This document shows, piece after piece, positions 26,323 to 34,890 of a DNA stretch of 64,000 bases. This DNA is from Caballeronia sp. dw_19 (GTDB taxonomy: Bacteria > Pseudomonadota > Gammaproteobacteria > Burkholderiales > Burkholderiaceae): NCBI RefSeq assembly GCF_018449515.1, contig NZ_JAAVUQ010000017.1, positions 1-64,000 on the forward strand, read 5' to 3'. Within the stretch, counting starts at the first letter, position 1; each line of letters opens with the position of its first letter. Both the position numbers and the translations under genes were made by a program. The notes below the pieces were generated by a model, which saw only the letters and a program-made list of their open reading frames with translations, was not told the DNA's origin and did not search any database.

Positions 26323-27342
26323 TTGTGCCACACAATTCGCAATATTCGCTATCTGATGTTTGTGCTGGCGGGGCTATTTTCGACAAAGGTATTTTCTGCA
26401 TATAGTGACTGCACTGCTCCGCTGCCAGCGTTTGTCAACTTGCCATCAGTTTCCGTGCCGACTAACCTGGCAGTCGGACAAGATATTCCTGGCGCGAAGG
26501 CCAGTTTTTCTATCACCATTACCTGTACAAATAAATTCAATGGAACCGTGCATTGGTACGCACAAGTGTCCGGGTTGTCTGCCGCACTGGTGGATGGATA
26601 TTCGGATGTATATATGTTTCCGGGGATAACGCAAGGGATCGGCTTCCGGATGCGCGCGATTGATGGAACAGTCATGAAGCCCATTTCGTACAGCGGCACA
26701 TCAAATACGTTCGATTTCGGTGTGGCACAAACTGGCGTGAGCGTGCTCCAGGGATCATTCGAACTAGTTAAGACCGCTAGCGCCGTCGCGGCGGGGTCTT
26801 TCAAATTTGGCGCATATGTCAGCGCGCCAAGCACCGAGTATGCGAATGGTGGTAGCGGATCGAATAGTCTTTTGAGTTGGGGCTATACCATCAACCCGGT
26901 GACAGTCGCCGCGTGCTCCGTCGTAAAATCAGATATTGCGGTGCCGCTGCAAAATGTGCATGTTTCCGAATTGCCGGCTCCAGGTTCCATTGCCTATCCA
27001 ACGAATTTTGGAATAGATCTTCGGTGTGAAAGCAATGCCAGGCCTCAAATCACTTTGACAGATGCGGCCACACCGCTAAATCAATCTACGGAGCTGACGC
27101 TCGCCCCCGGTTCTACTGCTTCAGGCATCGCAATTCAGATTCTTTATAATGACGCACTGGTACGCCTGGGACCTGCTCCAATCTTCTACACGGGATCGGG
27201 CGCTGCGATTACCAATTCGCTGGATTTAGGCACTGTTTCCGGTGGTATTCATCTTCCATTCACGGCGAGATATATACGGACCGGCAATTTAACGCCCGGG
27301 AGTGTGCTCGGGAGAGCTACCTTCACCTTTACGTATCAATAG
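26323..27342 (+). CDS. Fimbrial protein, two-domain adhesin type
   Basis: A 339-residue exported fimbrial protein. The signal peptide ends near STKVFSA, before YSDCTAPLP. The N-terminal half (about 27-195) is a lectin/adhesin-like domain with a Cys pair (C30 and ITCTNKF). The C-terminal half is a pilin domain with a second Cys pair (AACSVV and LRCESN) and the typical pilin ending ATFTFTYQ with a penultimate-type Tyr. This matches FimH-like tip adhesins assembled by chaperone/usher. No chaperone, usher or major pilin gene lies in the window, so it is an orphan. The start is TTG at 26323, chosen because it gives a basic n-region; an ATG at 26356 is the alternative. Less GC-rich than its neighbours. 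Confidence 0.8.
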   Translation: MCHTIRNIRYLMFVLAGLFSTKVFSAYSDCTAPLPAFVNLPSVSVPTNLAVGQDIPGAKASFSITITCTNKFNGTVHWYAQVSGLSAALVDGYSDVYMFPGITQGIGFRMRAIDGTVMKPISYSGTSNTFDFGVAQTGVSVLQGSFELVKTASAVAAGSFKFGAYVSAPSTEYANGGSGSNSLLSWGYTINPVTVAACSVVKSDIAVPLQNVHVSELPAPGSIAYPTNFGIDLRCESNARPQITLTDAATPLNQSTELTLAPGSTASGIAIQILYNDALVRLGPAPIFYTGSGAAITNSLDLGTVSGGIHLPFTARYIRTGNLTPGSVLGRATFTFTYQ

Positions 27343-27345
27343 TGG

Positions 27346-28176
27346 TTACTGCCGCGCCAACCGTGCGTTATCCGGCAGTGGCAAATTAAAGTTGGTCCGA
27401 AACGGATTGATATCCAAGCCGCCGCGCCGTGTATATCGTGCATATACGGCAAGGCGTTCCGGTTTGCATTCACGCATCACATCCAGAAATATCTGCTCAA
27501 CGCATTGCTCATGAAACCCGGTATGTTCACGATAAGAAATGATATATCGCAGCAATCCCGCATGATCAATTGGCGCACCGACATAACGAATCTGCACACT
27601 GCCCCAATCCGGCTGCCCGGTCACCGGACAATTCGATTTCAGCAGATTGGAAAACAGCGTTTCATCAACCGGCGATTCGCCAAACGAAGTGCGCAAAAGC
27701 GAAGGATCAGGAGAATAAACATAGGTATCCAGATCCAGCCGATCCAGCGATAAACCTTCAAACTCTTCCATCTTGAGCTTCACGCCAAACTCATAAGGCG
27801 CGACAAGCTGCACGGACACGTTCGCACCGCAGACCGCGGAAACGTCCTTGCGAATCGCCGCACGAACCTCATCGATAGAATCAAACGCCGTCTGTGAGAA
27901 AGATCCCAGATACAGCTTGAATGATTTCGACTCCACAATATTCGGCGAATCCGCCGGCACGATAAACGTTGCCACCGCGATCTGCGGCTTGCCCTTGCGG
28001 TTGAGCCAAGACAGTTCGTAGGCGTTCCAGATATCGGTGCCGAAAAACGGTAGCGGACCCGTGAGACCGAGCGCGTCGCGCCCCGACTTTCGGCCGATGG
28101 GAAAAAGCAACGCCGGATCGTACCGTTCGAAGTACTGGACCGGCTTGCCAAGGGGGGAGTGTTCGGGCGTATTCAT
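27346..28176 (-). CDS. queF: NADPH-dependent 7-cyano-7-deazaguanine reductase, copy A
   Basis: QueF reduces preQ0 to preQ1 in queuosine tRNA modification. The 276-residue length is that of the long, two-subdomain (E. coli type) form. The QueF motif VESKSFKLYLGSF and the catalytic cysteine in KSNCPVTGQPDWG are intact. Compared with copy B (30518-31348), only four residues differ: S31/P, Tyr/Asp and Ser/Ala in the TYVYSPDP segment, and Thr/Ala just after. The ATG overlaps the stop of the upstream 5'-nucleotidase stub (TAATG). An in-frame extension to 28239 is not the true start, since it covers the end of that gene. Since the upstream gene is broken here, this copy has probably lost its native promoter and may depend on readthrough from the IS remnant. 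Confidence 0.95.
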   Translation of the reverse strand: MNTPEHSPLGKPVQYFERYDPALLFPIGRKSGRDALGLTGPLPFFGTDIWNAYELSWLNRKGKPQIAVATFIVPADSPNIVESKSFKLYLGSFSQTAFDSIDEVRAAIRKDVSAVCGANVSVQLVAPYEFGVKLKMEEFEGLSLDRLDLDTYVYSPDPSLLRTSFGESPVDETLFSNLLKSNCPVTGQPDWGSVQIRYVGAPIDHAGLLRYIISYREHTGFHEQCVEQIFLDVMRECKPERLAVYARYTRRGGLDINPFRTNFNLPLPDNARLARQ

Positions 28177-28435
28177 TATTCGTTCGATATGCCGCTCGGG
28201 ACGTGCCCCGTCGCTGTCACGACGCGGGCCGACTCGCAATGGCCAATTTGGTCGTCGAAGAAAAAGTCGGGTTCGAACTTGCCCAGGAACGGGCCTTTGT
28301 CCAATCCACCGAGGAACATCGCTTCGTCGATTTCGATGTTCCAGTCCATCAACGTCCGGATCGCCCGCTCGTGCGCCGGCGCCGATCGCGCCGTGACCAG
28401 CGCCGTGCGAATCCGCATCCGCGTGGTGTCGTGGC
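28176..28435 (-). pseudogene. 3' stub of a 5'-nucleotidase gene
   Basis: About 86 C-terminal codons of the 5'-nucleotidase found whole at 31348-32250, with near-identical DNA. The match stops abruptly at 28435 (equivalent to 31607 in the intact copy), where IS256-type transposase sequence takes over. The frame is kept across the joint, so a chimeric ORF of 163 codons (28176-28667) exists, but it lacks the catalytic N-terminal region of the nucleotidase. Confidence 0.85.
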
Positions 28436-28667
28436 CGTTGCGGGTATTGCCCGTGGCGTTGGTCACCGCTGCGCTCTTGCCGTGGCCCAAATGCTCAGAC
28501 ATCTCAGCTTCCAGAGCCCGCTCGACCAACATCTTGGTGAGCTGCTTGAGCAGGCCATTCTCGCCAATCAAATCCTCAGGCTTCTGATAGTTCGCCAACA
28601 GGCTGTCCGCCAGTTTTACCAACTCAGGATCGGGCTTTACTCGTTTAATACGCTTCGCTACGGTCAT
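28436..28667 (-). pseudogene. 5' stub of an IS256-family transposase
   Basis: The first roughly 77 residues of an IS256-family transposase, beginning MTVAKRIKRVKPDPE and including the conserved LIGENGLLKQLTKMLVERAL and EHLGHGKS blocks. The rest, including the DDE catalytic core, is missing. The coding frame runs directly into the 5'-nucleotidase stub. Confidence 0.85.
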
Positions 28668-28734
28668 CGCTGCTCCTAGATGCTGGCAGTCTCCTGCCAA
28701 ATGACCGTTTACACAAAACTAATTACACCCCCAA
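28436..28734 (-). mobile_element. Remnant end of an IS256-family insertion sequence
   Basis: One end of the element is preserved: the transposase start, its leader and a terminal repeat at about 28706-28732 (CGTTTACACAAAACTAATTA followed by CACCCCC). The other end is absent. Outside the terminal repeat lies the decayed adhesin gene, so the IS probably landed in that gene. Confidence 0.75.
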
Positions 28735-28754
28735 ATATTTTTTTCGCATGATCC

Positions 28755-29169
28755 GGATGACGATGTGAACGTCGTAAAAAGGGACCAGCGTGATCACTTA
28801 AGATATCTACACCCGTAGCGCTTGGCGCCTTCACTTTCACGAGCTACCTTTCCGTGGCGAACACGGAATATGCCAACAGCGGAAGTGCGGGCGCAGGCAG
28901 GTTAAATTTATAGTTATACGATAAGTTCCGCGACTGTTCCTGCCCGCAAAGTCTTGGGCGTCGATAACGCCGTACCGCTTCAGAATGTTCATGTGCCGGA
29001 ACTTGCCGCCGTAGGATCTACCGCTTACCCGACCGCCTTTGGAATTGACTTGAGTTGCGACGGGAGCGCAAATCCGCAAATAACGCTTACCGATGTTGCG
29101 AATCCGTCAAATCAAACAACCGAATTAACGCTTGTGCCCGGATCGACAGGCACCGGCTTCAAGACCTAA
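28755..29169 (+). pseudogene. Decayed second copy of the fimbrial adhesin
   Basis: Translation of this stretch lines up with the intact adhesin at 26323 from about its residue 150. Examples are TEYANSGSAGAG against TEYANGGSGSNS, and AVPLQNVHVPELAAVG against AVPLQNVHVSELPAPG. At least one frameshift (near 28915), an in-frame TAG (about 28909) and an early stop at 29167 interrupt it. The 5' half is missing, cut at the IS256 end. Identity to the intact gene is only moderate, so the two were diverged paralogues before decay and not a fresh duplication. Confidence 0.82.
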
Positions 29170-29576
29170 GTTACCCTCCGTTTTATCTGCTTCCTTATTG
29201 TGATTTTTCTGAATAAAAATTTCGGAAAATATTGTCAAGCTAGAAATCGATAATAATAAATTTCAGCGCAGATGGCATGTTCGCTTGAAACCGGGTAATG
29301 ACTCTGAGCCGTGGTGAAATAAGATTGTCATTGGTCGGGTACGTGTGGCGATGAAATACGGGTCCAGATGAATTCCGAATGTGACAATGCATATTGAGTT
29401 TGACGCCGATATTGCAACAAACAAGTTGCAAACGGGAATAAAAAGTAATGCTTGGCTTGGGTGTATCGAACACTGTACTTAAGAGTTTTCTTGTTTTGTA
29501 CGAATGAGTCTATTTTTCGTGTAATCATTAAAAAACCAATGTAAGCTATTTCGACATTCTCCAGATCACGAACAAG
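29170..29576. other. AT-rich non-coding gap
   Basis: About 400 bp, visibly AT-rich, with no recognisable gene on either strand. It may hold unrecognisable remains of the adhesin's 3' end and the promoter of the methyltransferase gene that follows. Confidence 0.5.
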
Positions 29577-30383
29577 ATGACCGAAATTAATAAAGAAATA
29601 AAGCTGTATACCGTCGGCGCTGCCCAGTATTTGCTGACTTCCGGCATGGACATGATTAATTCTCACCTTAGAGAAGGAAAGGTTTGGGAATCACCAACAT
29701 TGCAGATATCTGAGCTTCTGTTGGAGAATACGAAGAATCCAGTTGTTCTTGATATTGGTGCTAATCTGGGCGCTTATGCTGTTCCTATTGGAATGTACAT
29801 AAAAGGCAAAAACGGTCAGCTCCACGCGTTTGAGCCACAACGCCAAGTGTTTTACCAACTGTGTGGAAACTTTTTCTCTAATCACCTGACACATTGCTAT
29901 GCTCATAACATGGCTATCGGCGATTATGACGGTAGCATTGACGTCCCTGTGCTTGATTTGACGATAGAAAAAAATGTCGGATCGCTGTCGCTTGATCCAA
30001 GCATACGTCTTGAGCAGAAAATGCTAAGTACGGTGCCAACTGAAATCGAGAAAGTACGAATTTCCACTCTCAATACGCTAAATTTGCCTTACGCAAGTTT
30101 AATCAAGATTGATGTTGAAGGGCTTGAACTTGAAGTGCTAAAAGGTTCTAGAAAGTGGCTTGAACTTTCTGGGTTCCCACCAATTTTATATGAGGTATGG
30201 GGGGACTATATGAAGGGGCAGGCAGGAAAGCGAAACCGCTTGATGAGCCTGGTGCAGAAGGGGCTTGGTTACGAGACAGTGATGCTTGGCGAGCTATGTA
30301 TTGCCCAGCACCCCAGCAGAAAAATATTAGACATAAAAAAGGACGCGGCCAACGCGCTGTCTATAAGACGACTTGATGTATAA
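29577..30383 (+). CDS. FkbM family SAM-dependent methyltransferase
   Basis: A 268-residue class I methyltransferase of the FkbM family. The SAM-binding glycine-rich loop is VVLDIGANLGAYAVPIG, followed by HAFEPQRQVFYQL. The family's IKIDVEGLELEVLKGS block lies near residue 178. Such enzymes often O-methylate sugars or glycoconjugates and are common in surface-polysaccharide or fimbrial/flagellar islands. The gene is clearly AT-richer than the surroundings and uses codons such as ATA, TTA and AAA more freely, which points to horizontal acquisition. It sits alone between the decayed adhesin and queF copy B. The target is unknown. Confidence 0.85.
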   Translation: MTEINKEIKLYTVGAAQYLLTSGMDMINSHLREGKVWESPTLQISELLLENTKNPVVLDIGANLGAYAVPIGMYIKGKNGQLHAFEPQRQVFYQLCGNFFSNHLTHCYAHNMAIGDYDGSIDVPVLDLTIEKNVGSLSLDPSIRLEQKMLSTVPTEIEKVRISTLNTLNLPYASLIKIDVEGLELEVLKGSRKWLELSGFPPILYEVWGDYMKGQAGKRNRLMSLVQKGLGYETVMLGELCIAQHPSRKILDIKKDAANALSIRRLDV

Positions 30384-30474
30384 GGCGGTCAATGTTTCTG
30401 TTCCGCCGTGATGCGCTGACACAGTGAGCTTCGCGACGTGCGACCTGCGGTGTTGGTCGCGAATAGCGGACTGC

Positions 30475-30500
30475 CGCAGGCGGAGCATACTCCGCCTGCG
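30475..30500. terminator. Strong hairpin between FkbM and queF-B genes
   Basis: CGCAGGCGGAG - CATA - CTCCGCCTGCG: an 11-bp perfect stem between convergent genes. It lacks a T-tract on either side. A smaller dyad TTCGCGAC/GTCGCGAA at about 30430-30463 lies beside it. Confidence 0.5.
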
Positions 30501-30517
30501 ATAGGAATAAGGTCAAT

Positions 30518-31348
30518 CTACTGCCGCGCGAGACGCGCGTTATCCGGCAGTGGAAGATTGAAGTTGGTCCGGAACGGGTTGATATCCAGTCCGCCTCGCC
30601 GTGTATATCGGGCATAGACGGCTAATCTTTCCGGTTTGCATTCACGCATCACATCCAGAAATATCTGCTCAACGCATTGTTCATGAAACCCGGTATGTTC
30701 ACGATAAGAAATGATATATCGCAGTAATCCCGCATGATCGATCGGCGCACCGACATAGCGAATCTGCACGCTGCCCCAATCCGGCTGCCCGGTCACCGGA
30801 CAATTCGATTTCAGCAGATTGGAAAACAGCGTCTCATCAACCGGCGATTCACCAAAAGATGCACGCAGTAACGAGGGGTCGGGGGCATAAACATCGGTAT
30901 CCAGATCCAGCCGATCCAGCGATAAACCTTCAAACTCTTCCATCTTGAGCTTCACGCCAAACTCATAAGGCGCGACAAGCTGCACGGACACGTTCGCACC
31001 GCAGACCGCGGAAACGTCCTTGCGAATCGCCGCACGAACCTCATCGATAGAATCAAACGCCGTCTGTGAGAAAGATCCCAGATACAGCTTGAATGATTTC
31101 GACTCCACAATATTCGGCGAATCCGCCGGCACGATAAACGTTGCCACCGCGATCTGCGGTTTGCCCTTACGGTTGAGCCACGACAGTTCGTAGGCGTTCC
31201 AGATATCGGTGCCGAAGAACGGTAGCGGACCCGTGAGACCGAGCGCGTCGCGCCCCGGCTTTCGGCCGATGGGAAAAAGCAGCGCCGGATCGTACCGTTC
31301 GAAGTACTGGACCGGCTTGCCAAGGGGTGAGTGTTCGGGCGTATTCAT
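30518..31348 (-). CDS. queF: NADPH-dependent 7-cyano-7-deazaguanine reductase, copy B
   Basis: The second, probably ancestral, queF of the window: 276 residues with intact VESKSFKLYLGSF and SNCPVTGQPDWG motifs. It is translationally coupled (TAATG) to the intact 5'-nucleotidase upstream, which follows ilvA, so ilvA, the nucleotidase and queF read as one minus-strand unit. DNA identity with copy A is essentially complete over the middle (about 27715-28000 versus 30890-31175). Toward the 3' end, nearly all differences are synonymous. This suggests that both copies have been kept functional, or were homogenised by gene conversion in the middle. Confidence 0.96.
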   Translation of the reverse strand: MNTPEHSPLGKPVQYFERYDPALLFPIGRKPGRDALGLTGPLPFFGTDIWNAYELSWLNRKGKPQIAVATFIVPADSPNIVESKSFKLYLGSFSQTAFDSIDEVRAAIRKDVSAVCGANVSVQLVAPYEFGVKLKMEEFEGLSLDRLDLDTDVYAPDPSLLRASFGESPVDETLFSNLLKSNCPVTGQPDWGSVQIRYVGAPIDHAGLLRYIISYREHTGFHEQCVEQIFLDVMRECKPERLAVYARYTRRGGLDINPFRTNFNLPLPDNARLARQ

Positions 31349-32250
31349 TATTCGTTCGATATGCCGCTCGGGACGTGCCCCGTCGCTGTCACGACGCGGG
31401 CCGACTCGCAATGGCCAATTTGGTCGTCGAAGAAAAAGTCGGGTTCGAACTTGCCCAGGAACGGGCCTTTGTCCAATCCACCGAGGAACATCGCTTCGTC
31501 GATTTCGATGTTCCAGTCCATCAACGTCCGGATCGCCCGCTCGTGCGCCGGCGCGGATCGCGCTGTCACAAGCGCCGTGCGAATCCGCATCCGCGTGGTG
31601 TCGTGGCTAAGTTTTTGCAGCTTGTGAAGCGCTTCCAGCAACGGTTTCAACGGGCCGTTCGCCAACGCCAGGTCTTTCTTGCCGACTTCGTGCGCCACAA
31701 ACGCGGGCAAGCCTTGCGCCTGGAACACTTGCTCGGCTTCGTCGGAGAAAAGCACGGCATCGCCGTCGAAAGCAATCCGAATTTCGTCAGGATACCGGCT
31801 CGCGGCAAGCGGCGCTCGCGGCACGACCGTCGCGGCGGGAAAGCCGGCGGCGAGGGCGGCGCGGACATCGGTGGAATTCGCGGATAGGAACAAGGAGGCT
31901 CGGAACGGCTCCAGATACCGGAACGGCGATTCACCGCGCGTAAAGACCCCGCGCTCGATCGCCAAGCCGTGTTCCTTGCACGAACTGAACGCGCGCAAAC
32001 CGCTGATGGGATCACTACGCGACAAGATCACGACTTCCACGCGCCGCTCGCTGTCCACGTTCAACGCGAGCAACTTCTCGATCAGCGAGAACGCGATACC
32101 GGGTTTAGCCGGAACATGAAGCCGCGAACGCTGCAGCGCCTCGTATTCGCGCAAGTCACCGGTTTCATAGACTTCGTTCTCTTCTTCGAAATCAAACAGC
32201 GCCCGCGATGAAATCGCGACCACCAGCTTGTCGTCCAGCGTGAAAGCCAT
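31348..32250 (-). CDS. 5'-nucleotidase (cytosolic cN-I-like family)
   Basis: A 300-residue protein of the bacterial 5'-nucleotidase family related to cytosolic nucleotidase I, predicted to dephosphorylate nucleoside monophosphates. The start at 32250 (MAFTLDDKLVVAISSRALFD) is followed by the FDFEEENEVYE block typical of the family. The haloacid-dehalogenase-like acidic motifs LSRSDP and IAFDGDAVLFSD lie further on. The open frame reaches to 32382, but that part overlaps the end of ilvA. It lies 16 bp after ilvA and overlaps queF (TAATG). A link between nucleotide turnover and queuosine precursor supply is possible but not shown. Confidence 0.85.
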   Translation of the reverse strand: MAFTLDDKLVVAISSRALFDFEEENEVYETGDLREYEALQRSRLHVPAKPGIAFSLIEKLLALNVDSERRVEVVILSRSDPISGLRAFSSCKEHGLAIERGVFTRGESPFRYLEPFRASLFLSANSTDVRAALAAGFPAATVVPRAPLAASRYPDEIRIAFDGDAVLFSDEAEQVFQAQGLPAFVAHEVGKKDLALANGPLKPLLEALHKLQKLSHDTTRMRIRTALVTARSAPAHERAIRTLMDWNIEIDEAMFLGGLDKGPFLGKFEPDFFFDDQIGHCESARVVTATGHVPSGISNE

Positions 32251-32266
32251 GCGAAACATCCGCCCG

Positions 32267-33790
32267 TCAGGCCAGGAACAGTTTGTACACGGGGTTCGCG
32301 CCTTCGTCCCACCACTGATAACCCAAGGTCGCAAGGAATTGCCCGAACGCCGCGTTCTCCGTCGCCGGCACTTGAACGCCAACGAGAATCGAACTCGTAT
32401 CCGCGCCTTGATTCCGGTAGTGGAACAGGCTGATATTCCAGTTCGGCGCCATCGACGACAGGAATTTCATCAGCGCGCCCGGGCGCTCGGGGAATTCGAA
32501 ACGCAGCAGCCTTTCGTCTTGCGCGAGCGGCGAATGGCCGCCCACCATGTAGCGGATATGTTGCTTCGACAACTCGTCGTGGCTGAGATCGACCGTAGCA
32601 AATCCGTGTTCGATAAACGCGTTCGCCATCTGCACCGCTTCGCCGCGCGTCTTGATCTGCACGCCAACGAAGATATGGGCGGCGTGGGCATCGGCGATCC
32701 GATAGTTGAACTCGGTCACGCTGCGTGTTCCGACCAGTTCGCAAAACCGTTTGAAGCTGCCACGCTCTTCCGGAATGGTCACCGCGAACACGGCTTCGCG
32801 CGCTTCGCCCACTTCGGCGCGTTCGGCGACAAAACGCATCCGGTCGAAGTTCATGTTCGCGCCGGACGTCACGGCGACCAGCGTCTGCGCTTCCAGCCCA
32901 TCGCGCTCCGCGTATAGCTTTGCACCCGCAACCGCCAGCGCGCCCGACGGTTCCAGCACGCTGCGCGTGTCCTGGAAGACGTCCTTGATCGCGGCACAGA
33001 GAGCGTCGGTGTCCACCGTAATGACTTCGTCGAGCAATTCGCGGCACAGCCGGAATGTTTCCTCGCCGACGAGTTTCACCGCGGTGCCATCGGCGAACAG
33101 CCCGACTTCGGCCAGCGTGACGCGTTCGCCTGCCGCGATGGATTGCTTCATCGCGCACGAGTCGATGGCTTGCACGCCGATGACGCGGATCTCCGGGCGC
33201 ACCGCTTTGACGTACGCCGCGACGCCGGCTGCGAGCCCGCCGCCGCCGATGGGGACGAAGATGGCGTGGATCGGGCCTTGGTGCTGGCGCAGGATTTCCA
33301 TCGCGACGGTGCCTTGGCCGGCGATGACGTCGGGGTCATCGAAAGGATGAACGAAGGTCAGGCCACGTTCTGCCTGCAACTTGACGGCGTGGCCGTATGC
33401 GTCGCTATAGGATTCGCCGTGCTGGACGATTTCCACGGTCGGGCCGCCGAACGCTCGCATGGCGTCGATCTTGACCTGGGGCGTGGTGACCGGCACGACG
33501 ATGACGGCTTTGCAGCCGAGCCGCGTGGCCGAATAAGCGACGCCTTGAGCATGATTTCCCGCCGATGCCGTAATCACGCCGCGTGCCAGCACGTCAGAGG
33601 AAAGCTGCACCATCTTGTTGTACGCGCCGCGAATCTTGAACGAGAACACCGGTTGGTTGTCTTCGCGCTTCAGGTAGACCGAGTTGTGCAGCCGCGTGGA
33701 CAAATTGCGGGCGGGTTCGAGTTCGCTTTCGCGGGCGACGTCGTAGACGCGCGCGGTCAGGACTTTCTTGAGGTAATCGGGGTATGTCAT
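32267..33790 (-). CDS. ilvA: Threonine ammonia-lyase, biosynthetic
   Basis: A 507-residue PLP enzyme converting L-threonine to 2-oxobutanoate and ammonia, the first committed step to isoleucine. The catalytic domain (about 1-325) has the PLP lysine K52 in FSFKIRGAYNKM, the substrate loop SAGNHAQGVA and the glycine-rich phosphate site PIGGGGLAAG. The C terminus has two ACT-like regulatory domains (about 330-505), the form feedback-inhibited by isoleucine. Full length for the biosynthetic enzyme. It heads the ilvA, 5'-nucleotidase, queF-B gene string. Confidence 0.97.
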   Translation of the reverse strand: MTYPDYLKKVLTARVYDVARESELEPARNLSTRLHNSVYLKREDNQPVFSFKIRGAYNKMVQLSSDVLARGVITASAGNHAQGVAYSATRLGCKAVIVVPVTTPQVKIDAMRAFGGPTVEIVQHGESYSDAYGHAVKLQAERGLTFVHPFDDPDVIAGQGTVAMEILRQHQGPIHAIFVPIGGGGLAAGVAAYVKAVRPEIRVIGVQAIDSCAMKQSIAAGERVTLAEVGLFADGTAVKLVGEETFRLCRELLDEVITVDTDALCAAIKDVFQDTRSVLEPSGALAVAGAKLYAERDGLEAQTLVAVTSGANMNFDRMRFVAERAEVGEAREAVFAVTIPEERGSFKRFCELVGTRSVTEFNYRIADAHAAHIFVGVQIKTRGEAVQMANAFIEHGFATVDLSHDELSKQHIRYMVGGHSPLAQDERLLRFEFPERPGALMKFLSSMAPNWNISLFHYRNQGADTSSILVGVQVPATENAAFGQFLATLGYQWWDEGANPVYKLFLA

Positions 33791-33908
33791 TGCGGAGCCG
33801 TTCGCGCGCGGCTTTGCGCGCCATTTTTTGTGAGCGAAAACGTTGATAATAGCGTAGGGGCTCGCTGGCGCTCGGGTTTTGGGGCTTTTGGGGCTTTTGG
33901 GGGGCGTT
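33791..33908. other. ilvA upstream region
   Basis: A short G/T-rich stretch (TTTTGGGGC repeats around 33877-33900) between the ilvA start and the inverted-repeat element. No clear promoter was chosen. Confidence 0.4.
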
Positions 33909-34890
33909 GGTTCTGGGGGGAGCGGTCGGGGTCGGTGCTGGGTTGCTAGGTTCTGGGTTAGCGGTTCTGGGTCTATGCCGGGTTGGTGCTTTCGGCCGTG
34001 GTGGTCTGCGAGAGTCGGATTTTCTCATTATCACTGTTAGCCACTGTGCGTGGCGGCACGTCATTTCTTTGTCCAAAGCGACAAAGAAACGAAGCAAAGA
34101 AAGCGCTTTCAACCACGCTACCCTAAGTGTCCACAGCGTGCAGTTTCTATTCATAGGTGCCCCAAAAGCACGGTGCTCGCCAGAACCACGGATGTTTGAA
34201 CCCCTCCTTCTCCGAACACCGATACCCACACGCTTCGCCACCAGTGATTGAACCTGCCCAAGGAGCACCCCGCGCTATCCGCGGATAACCAACCTCCAAA
34301 TGTGCACGCGCCTCGAACCTCGTCGCCAACCCGCGAAGAAACGAAGCCGCGAAGATGCGGGCGGCCGTAACCGACGAAGATAGCTGTACAGAACGCGCAG
34401 CCAATTCACAAAAACTGAAGCAGTAAACACAAACACGCATGAAGCCGTGGCCTATGAATGCGCACAGACCAGGTAGGTAACCTGTCAAAAAAACGCAGCC
34501 GTAAATACCTGTAAGGCCGTGCGGGTTCCTTGGCAATGGTGCTTGCCCGAGAGCGTACGGGGCGAAGCGTGTTCGTGTCAGGATTCGCGAGAAGGAGGGG
34601 TTCACACATCCTTCGCTCTGGCGAGCACCGTGCTTTTGGGGCACCCATGAATAGAAACTGCACGCTGTGGACACTTAGGGTAGAGCGGTTAAAGCGCTTT
34701 CTTTGCTTCGTTTCTTTGTCGCTTTGGACAAAGAAATGACGTGCCGCCACGCACAGTGGCTAATAGTGATAAAGAGAAAATCCGACTCCTGCAGACCACT
34801 AACACTGAAAGCAGCAACCCGGCATGAACCCCGACCGCTAACCTAGAACCCACCACCCCGGCACCAACCCGACCGCAAACCCCAGAACCA
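33909..34890. repeat. About 1-kb imperfect inverted-repeat element
   Basis: Two long arms read as reverse complements of each other: 33909-34240 and 34562-34890. The inner 240 bp of each arm is close to identical, including GTGGCGGCACGTCATTTCTT and CCCTAAGTGTCCACAGCGTG. The outer parts are more diverged. The core of about 320 bp (34241-34561) is unique. Open frames through it (for example 34147-34674 minus) look like chance translation. No transposase is present. From memory, similar stretches are scattered through Paraburkholderia/Caballeronia genomes and often mis-annotated as short hypothetical proteins; this was not checked. Confidence 0.85.

Noticed and set aside
28176..28700. A functional 174-codon gene encoding a novel fusion protein
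   Set aside because: Both halves are truncated relative to their families and lack catalytic residues, so decay is the simpler reading. It is kept as a finding on genome rearrangement only.
34147..34674. 175-codon minus-strand frame inside the inverted repeat
   Set aside because: The frame is created by the repeat arms and unique core; the two ends are translations of arm sequence. No ribosome-binding site. Better explained as a non-coding element.
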